From assembly GCA_902490055.1 (NCBI GenBank), contig CABUCP010000053.1, forward strand, positions 1 through 11,387: DNA of 11,387 bases. Reading direction: 5' to 3'. Source of the DNA: an uncultured Klebsiella sp. Lineage in GTDB: Bacteria > Pseudomonadota > Gammaproteobacteria > Enterobacterales > Enterobacteriaceae. Positions within the stretch are counted from its first letter, which is position 1. Every line of letters starts with the position of its first letter. The notes beneath the pieces were generated by a model. That model saw only the letters and a list, made by a program, of their open reading frames with translations, ran no database searches and was not told the DNA's origin. Both the position numbers and the translations under genes were made by a program. Of this stretch, positions 7,327 to 11,387 are shown one piece after another.

Positions 7327-7350
7327 CGTGTACAAACAAGATCAATCGTG
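7324..7350 (+). repeat. Direct repeat AATCGTG, candidate DeoR-family operator
   Basis: AATCGTG occurs at 7324-7330 and again at 7344-7350, a 20-bp period that puts both copies on nearly the same DNA face. The first copy overlaps the -10 element and the second lies in the leader just before the AAGAGA ribosome site. This is where a self-repressing DeoR-family protein would bind. Assignment as an operator is inference; a 7-bp repeat could arise by chance. Confidence 0.45.
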
Positions 7351-7361
7351 AAGAGAAAATT

Positions 7362-8123
7362 ATGCTCGCCAGCCAGAGAAAACAGCAGATCCTTAAGCTC
7401 CTTGCCGCCGAAAAACAGGTGATGTCGGGAGAGCTTAGCCAGCGTTTTAAGGTCTCGGAAGACTCAATACGCCGCGATCTACGCGAACTGGCGGCGGAAG
7501 GGAAGCTACAGCGGGTCCACGGCGGCGCGCTGCCGATTTCCGCCGCTATCGCCCCGATCGAAAACAGAAAAAGCGTGCAGATGGCCTCTAAACAGGCGGT
7601 CGCGCGCCGGGCAGCAACGCTTATTCAGCCAGGACAGGTGGTCATCGTTGATGGCGGGACGACAACGGCGGCGATGATCGCCTGCTTGCCCGCCGACCTC
7701 GCCTGCACGGTGGTGACTCATAGCCCGGGGATCGCCGTGGCGCTGGTGGAGCACCCGCAGATCGAGGTGATCCTGCTGGGCGGGAAGTTGTATAAACATT
7801 CGGTGGTGGCGGTTGGCGCCGAGACGCTGACGGCGATGGCGCGAATCAACGCCGATCTGTTTTTTATGGGCGTAACCGGCGTGCATCCGCAGGCGGGCTT
7901 TACCACCGGCGATTACGAAGAGGCGGGGATCAAACGCGCGTTGGCGACCAGAGCGGCGGAAACCGTGGTGATGGTCTCCGCGGAGAAACTCAATTCCGCC
8001 TCCGCCTTTGCTATTGGCGAGCTGAATCTCGCCAGCACGCTGATCGTCGAGAGTTCACTGGACGAGGCGTTGAGCCAGCGGCTTGCACAGAGCGGCGTGG
8101 AGATTATTCAGGCGGCAGGCTAA
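7362..8123 (+). CDS. DeoR/GlpR-family transcriptional regulator
   Basis: A cytoplasmic DNA-binding regulator, usually a repressor released by a phosphorylated sugar. Residues 1-56 hold the DeoR helix-turn-helix: RKQQILKLL, VSEDSIRRDLREL (31-43) and the wing GKLQRVHGGA (47-56). The C-terminal sensor domain (about 75-232) has the phosphate-binding DGGTTT (97-102), the LLGGK strand (138-142), FFMGVTGV (167-174) and the family's EAxxK (E187, K191). The 253-residue length is normal and all domain landmarks are present. The ATG is preceded by AAGAGA at a suitable distance. The neighbour across the divergent gap is a NudK-like enzyme whose expected products are phosphosugars, so regulation of that gene is plausible. 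The effector and operator are not known, and I cannot match it to a named E. coli DeoR paralogue. Confidence 0.9.
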   Translation: MLASQRKQQILKLLAAEKQVMSGELSQRFKVSEDSIRRDLRELAAEGKLQRVHGGALPISAAIAPIENRKSVQMASKQAVARRAATLIQPGQVVIVDGGTTTAAMIACLPADLACTVVTHSPGIAVALVEHPQIEVILLGGKLYKHSVVAVGAETLTAMARINADLFFMGVTGVHPQAGFTTGDYEEAGIKRALATRAAETVVMVSAEKLNSASAFAIGELNLASTLIVESSLDEALSQRLAQSGVEIIQAAG

Positions 8124-8151
8124 CCCGGCGTCATGCAGCACCACCGGGTTA
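8121..8151. terminator. Stem-loop between the DeoR-type gene and yejK
   Basis: TAACCCGG (8121-8128) pairs perfectly with CCGGGTTA (8144-8151) across a 15-base loop. The stem includes the DeoR-type stop codon and lies 12 bases before the yejK stop. There is no good T-run on either strand, so it is only a possible bidirectional terminator for the two converging genes. Confidence 0.42.
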
Positions 8152-8163
8152 ATTCAACTGGCG

Positions 8164-9171
8164 TTAATTACCGCCGGAAGTACGGCGCTGCAGCTGGTCG
8201 CGCAGGTTTGGCGGCGTACCTTTGATGGTGAGCGTATCCGTTGCCGGATCCCAGAACACGCGCTCGCCGAGCAGCATCGCATCGAAGTTAATCGTCAACC
8301 CGCCGCCGCTACCGGCAAATTTAGTCAGTTGGCGCAGCGTACTGCGGTCTGCCGGGAAGCTCTCTTCCAGTTCGTAACCCTGCTCGGCGGTAAACTCCTG
8401 GAAGCTCTTTTCGCTGACGCCGGAAAGCTCTTTGGACAGCGACTCCAGTTCAATCTCTTCCCCGGCCTGCAGCTGTTCGCTGCAGTAGGCGTACACCTGC
8501 TGGCGCACGTTCTGGCGCTCGGATTTATCCAGCTGTGCGTCGGCGGCGAAGTCATCCACCGCCTGCAACAGGCCGCGGTTTTGCGCTTTGGCGTTGAGGC
8601 CTTCGCTGGCGCCGAGGAAATCCATGAAGAAGTCGGCAACTTTACGCCCCACGCGACCTTTCAGGAAGGTCAGGTAACGGGTTGATTCCGGGTTAGTTTC
8701 CCATTCGGTCAAATCGATACGCGCGACGATATCGGCGTGATTGATATCCAGATAATGGGTGGAACTAATATCCAGCTCTTCATTGACGCGCATGCTGCTC
8801 AGGTTATTGAGCACCGCGACCAGCAAATACTCAACCGCCAGGTAACGATACTGGCAAAACAGCACGATACCGCCTTCGGCAAAGGGATACTTCGCCAGCT
8901 CATCGCGCAGGCGACCGGTCGCCGCGCGGCTGAAAGGAAGAAACTCTTCTTCACCCTGTCGCTGTAAACGCAACGCCTGCGCCAGCTCGCTCTCTTCGTT
9001 AAAGAGGCCATAGGCTTTACTTTTTGCGCTATAGACACGATGCAGTTCGGCCATCATTTCCACGACCGTTGCATTTGGTTCCAGCAGTGAATCGCGCAAC
9101 ACCAGTTCAAGATTCTGTTCATCACGTTTGATCAACTGATGCAGGGCAATCTGGTCGATATCCAGACTCAT
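8164..9171 (-). CDS. yejK: YejK, nucleoid-associated protein (NdpA family)
   Basis: A nucleoid-associated protein of the 37-kDa NA37/NdpA family, found bound to the E. coli chromosome. Relatives in other bacteria bind DNA and some are recruited by phage-encoded proteins. The molecular role is still poorly defined. The product is 335 residues, the same length as I recall for E. coli YejK. It begins [20 protein letters not shown] and ends RRTSGGN, and the long central part ([33 protein letters not shown]) follows the E. coli sequence closely. The start has a near-perfect Shine-Dalgarno (AAGGAG, about 8 bases upstream). It is divergent from yejL-yejM. In E. coli the gene lies next to rplY; here four genes separate them. 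Confidence 0.96.
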   Translation of the reverse strand: MSLDIDQIALHQLIKRDEQNLELVLRDSLLEPNATVVEMMAELHRVYSAKSKAYGLFNEESELAQALRLQRQGEEEFLPFSRAATGRLRDELAKYPFAEGGIVLFCQYRYLAVEYLLVAVLNNLSSMRVNEELDISSTHYLDINHADIVARIDLTEWETNPESTRYLTFLKGRVGRKVADFFMDFLGASEGLNAKAQNRGLLQAVDDFAADAQLDKSERQNVRQQVYAYCSEQLQAGEEIELESLSKELSGVSEKSFQEFTAEQGYELEESFPADRSTLRQLTKFAGSGGGLTINFDAMLLGERVFWDPATDTLTIKGTPPNLRDQLQRRTSGGN

Positions 9172-9359
9172 GTTAAACTCTCCTTTTAGACCGGGCGGTA
9201 TTCAACCACCGCCGGGACGACGACGCAACCGGCGCGTGCCTCTTTGATGATTGGGACTCGCCTTCCTGCGCGCTTTTGCGCCGTGGCGAAAAAATGCGGA
9301 AAAAAAGCTGCTGCTACGGTAATATGTTGCCCTTTCACGAACAAATAGATTTTGAGTTT
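9172..9359. promoter_or_regulatory. Divergent intergenic region yejK / yejL
   Basis: These 188 bp must drive both yejK and yejL-yejM. On the minus strand TTGCGT (complement of 9223-9228) and TTGAAT (complement of 9200-9205) are 17 bp apart, a weak promoter candidate for yejK. Towards yejL I see two A-tracts (9289-9294 and 9300-9306) about 11 bp apart, in phase for a modest bend, then TAATAT (9320-9325) as a weak -10 with no matching -35. A short GCGC-TTTT-GCGC inverted repeat lies at 9270-9281. Confidence 0.35.
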
Positions 9360-9587
9360 ATGCCGCAAATATCCCGCTATAGCGATGAACAGGTCGAACA
9401 GCTGCTCAGCGAGCTGACGAACGTCCTGGAAACACACAAAGCGCCGGTTGACCTGTCACTGATGGTGCTGGGCAATATGGTGACCAACCTGATCAATAGT
9501 AGCGTCGCGCCGGCGCAGCGTCAGGCGATCGCGCGTTCTTTTGCTCAGGCTCTGCAATCGTCGGTTAACGACGATCCAGCGCACTAA
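9360..9587 (+). CDS. yejL: YejL, conserved DUF1414-type small protein
   Basis: A small conserved gammaproteobacterial protein of unknown function, predicted to be cytoplasmic and mainly helical. The 75 residues run from [19 protein letters not shown] to DDPAH, with the same length as E. coli YejL and the conserved [13 protein letters not shown] core. I start at ATG 9360 to match that N-terminus. The ribosome site is weak (TTGAG about 5 bases away). An in-frame ATG at 9324 would add 12 residues and cannot be excluded. It precedes yejM by 19 bp in the same direction, so the two are probably co-transcribed, but no functional link can be read from sequence. Confidence 0.92.
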   Translation: MPQISRYSDEQVEQLLSELTNVLETHKAPVDLSLMVLGNMVTNLINSSVAPAQRQAIARSFAQALQSSVNDDPAH

Positions 9588-9606
9588 GGATAACGAACAA
9601 CAGTAT

Positions 9607-11370
9607 ATGGTGACTCTTCGTCAGCCCTACCGAGAAAAAGTCTCCCAGATGGTCAGCTGGGGACATTGGTTCGCCCTGTTCAACATGTTGTTGGCAATGG
9701 TGCTCGGCAGTCGCTATCTTTTTGTCGCCGACTGGCCAACGACGCTTGCCGGACGGGTGTTCTCGTATGTCAGCCTCGTTGGTCACTTCAGCTTTCTGGT
9801 GTTCGCCAGCTATGTCCTGATTCTCTTCCCGCTGACCTTTATCGTCGGCTCGCAGCGGCTTATGCGCTTCCTGTCGGTTATCTTCGCCACCGCGGGGATG
9901 ACGCTGCTGCTGATCGATAGCGAAGTCTTTACCCGCTTCCACCTGCACTTAAACCCGACCGTCTGGGAACTGGTGATTAACCCCGACCAGAACGAGATGG
10001 CGCGCGACTGGCAGCTGATGTTTATCAGCGTACCAATCCTCTTCCTGGTTGAGATGCTCTTCGCCACCTGGAGCTGGCAAAAGCTGCGGAGCCTGACGCG
10101 CCGCCGTCACTATGCGCGCCCGGTCGCGTGGTTTTTCTTTCTCTCTTTTATCAGCAGCCACCTGATTTATATCTGGGCGGATGCCAATTTTTATCGCCCA
10201 ATCACCATGCAGCGGGCGAACTTACCGCTTTCTTACCCGATGACCGCCCGCCGCTTCCTTGAGAAACACGGTCTGCTCGACGCGCAGGATTACCAGCGCC
10301 GTCTGGTTGAGCAAGGGGCGCCCGAAGCGGTTTCGGTGCAGTACCCACTGAGTGACCTGCGCTATCGCGACCTCGGTACCGGCTACAACGTGCTGCTCAT
10401 TACCGTGGATAACCTCAACTATTCACGCTTTGAGAAAAGCATGCCGCAGCTGGCCGCTTTCGCCAAAGAGAGCGTCAACTTTAGCCAGCATATGAGTTCC
10501 GGCAATAATACCGATAGCGGCATGTTTGGCCTGTTCTACGGTATTTCTCCGGGCTACATGGATGGGGTGCTCTCCGCGCGTATCCCGGCGGCGCTGATTA
10601 CCGCCCTCAACCAGCAGGGTTACCAGCTGGGTCTATTCTCATCGGATGGCTTTAGCAGCCCGCTCTACCGCCAGGCGCTGTTGTCAGACTTCTCGCTGCC
10701 AGCCGCTAAAACACAGAGCGATGAGCAAACCGCCGACCAGTGGATCGGCTGGCTGGACCGCTACGCCCAGGATGAGAACCGCTGGTTCTCGTGGGTATCG
10801 CTAAACGGCACCAATATTGACAACAACGGCCAGCAGCAGAACTTTGCCCGTACCTACGGCCGCGCCGCGGGCAGCGTCGATACGCAAATCGGTCGCGTGC
10901 TGGATGCGCTGCGTAAAGCAGGCAAACTGGACAACACGGTAGTAATCGTGACCGCCGGACACGGTATGCCGCTGGATGCTAAACAGAATAAATTCGACTG
11001 GTCGCGGGCAAACCTGCAGGTGCCGCTGGTTATCCACTGGCCGGGTACGCCAGCGCAGGAAATCTCAACGCTCACGGATAACAAAGACGTGATGACGACG
11101 CTAATGCAGCGCCTGCTGCACGTGTCGACGCCGGCCAATGAGTATTCACAGGGTGAGGATCTGTTCAGCCCGGCGCGTCGCCGCAGCTGGGTTACCGCGG
11201 CCAATAGCGATACCCTTGCCATCACTACGCCAACGGTAACCGTAGTGCTCGACCACAATGGCACCTATCACACCTGGGACAGTCATGGCGAGAAGGTGAA
11301 AGATAAGAAACCACAGCTCAGCCTGCTGCTGCAGGTGCTGACGGATGAAAAACGCTTTATCGCTAACTGA
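9607..11370 (+). CDS. yejM: YejM (PbgA/LapC), LPS-sensing inner-membrane protein
   Basis: An essential or near-essential inner-membrane protein that senses lipopolysaccharide on the periplasmic side and, through LapB and FtsH, sets the stability of LpxC, the committed enzyme of lipid A synthesis. It has five predicted membrane helices near 18-40, 50-80, 85-105, 137-155 and 172-191. A linker with the basic lipid A-contacting stretch TARRF (R215, R216) and a periplasmic sulfatase-like domain (about 245-587) follow. D268, T302 and D303 lie in its pseudo-active site. The 587 residues compare with 586 in E. coli as I recall it. The start at 9607 gives MVTLRQPYREKVSQ, matching E. coli MVTHRQRYREKVSQ. 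The best Shine-Dalgarno, AAGGA, overlaps the yejL stop and is unusually far (16 bases), so translation may depend on ribosomes finishing yejL. Only 17 bases follow the stop, so no terminator is visible. Confidence 0.96.
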   Translation: MVTLRQPYREKVSQMVSWGHWFALFNMLLAMVLGSRYLFVADWPTTLAGRVFSYVSLVGHFSFLVFASYVLILFPLTFIVGSQRLMRFLSVIFATAGMTLLLIDSEVFTRFHLHLNPTVWELVINPDQNEMARDWQLMFISVPILFLVEMLFATWSWQKLRSLTRRRHYARPVAWFFFLSFISSHLIYIWADANFYRPITMQRANLPLSYPMTARRFLEKHGLLDAQDYQRRLVEQGAPEAVSVQYPLSDLRYRDLGTGYNVLLITVDNLNYSRFEKSMPQLAAFAKESVNFSQHMSSGNNTDSGMFGLFYGISPGYMDGVLSARIPAALITALNQQGYQLGLFSSDGFSSPLYRQALLSDFSLPAAKTQSDEQTADQWIGWLDRYAQDENRWFSWVSLNGTNIDNNGQQQNFARTYGRAAGSVDTQIGRVLDALRKAGKLDNTVVIVTAGHGMPLDAKQNKFDWSRANLQVPLVIHWPGTPAQEISTLTDNKDVMTTLMQRLLHVSTPANEYSQGEDLFSPARRRSWVTAANSDTLAITTPTVTVVLDHNGTYHTWDSHGEKVKDKKPQLSLLLQVLTDEKRFIAN

Positions 11371-11387
11371 TTGATTAAATTTAAATC

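Noticed and set aside
4384..8151. Interpreting the accessory block as a phage-defence or mobile island.
   Set aside because: It has no nuclease, toxin, helicase, integrase, transposase, direct-repeat boundary or tRNA target. The gene content is metabolic and regulatory.
8083..8685. A 200-codon plus-strand frame running from the DeoR-type gene into the yejK region.
   Set aside because: It overlaps two well-supported genes and crosses the stem-loop between them, and its sequence resembles no family.

Overview
The window is chromosomal DNA of an enterobacterium. It carries bcr-rsuA-radD-rplY and yejK-yejL-yejM in the order and orientation known from Escherichia coli, and the products look close to E. 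coli proteins along their whole length. The GC-rich third codon positions and the extra genes between rplY and yejK point to a relative in the Klebsiella/Raoultella/Enterobacter group rather than E. coli itself. That placement is an inference from protein recall, not a database match.

Left core block (1-4373). On the minus strand, rsuA (16S rRNA pseudouridine synthase) and bcr (MFS drug/dipeptide exporter) overlap by four bases and end in a clear intrinsic terminator. Divergent from rsuA is radD, a superfamily 2 helicase-like DNA repair ATPase. Next comes rplY (ribosomal protein L25), with its own strong promoter, a structured leader and a UUCG-capped terminator.

Middle accessory block (4384-8151). 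Four genes sit between rplY and yejK, which are adjacent in E. coli. They form two divergent regulator/enzyme pairs: a LysR-type regulator with a Sec-exported SxxK serine hydrolase, and a NudK-like Nudix hydrolase with a DeoR-family regulator. Stem-loops sit where genes converge (4344, 6672, 8121). The deoR-type gene has a good sigma70-like promoter, with a 7-bp direct repeat spaced 20 bp apart over its -10 element and leader. This block is the least ordinary part of the window.

Right core block (8164-11370). yejK (nucleoid-associated protein) is divergent from yejL-yejM. yejM (pbgA/lapC) encodes the inner-membrane sensor that ties lipopolysaccharide levels to LpxC stability.

No tRNA, rRNA, IS element, CRISPR array, phage gene or attachment site is visible. 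I see no clearly new multi-gene system. The best candidates for something undescribed are the two regulator/enzyme pairs, whose substrates and signals are unknown.
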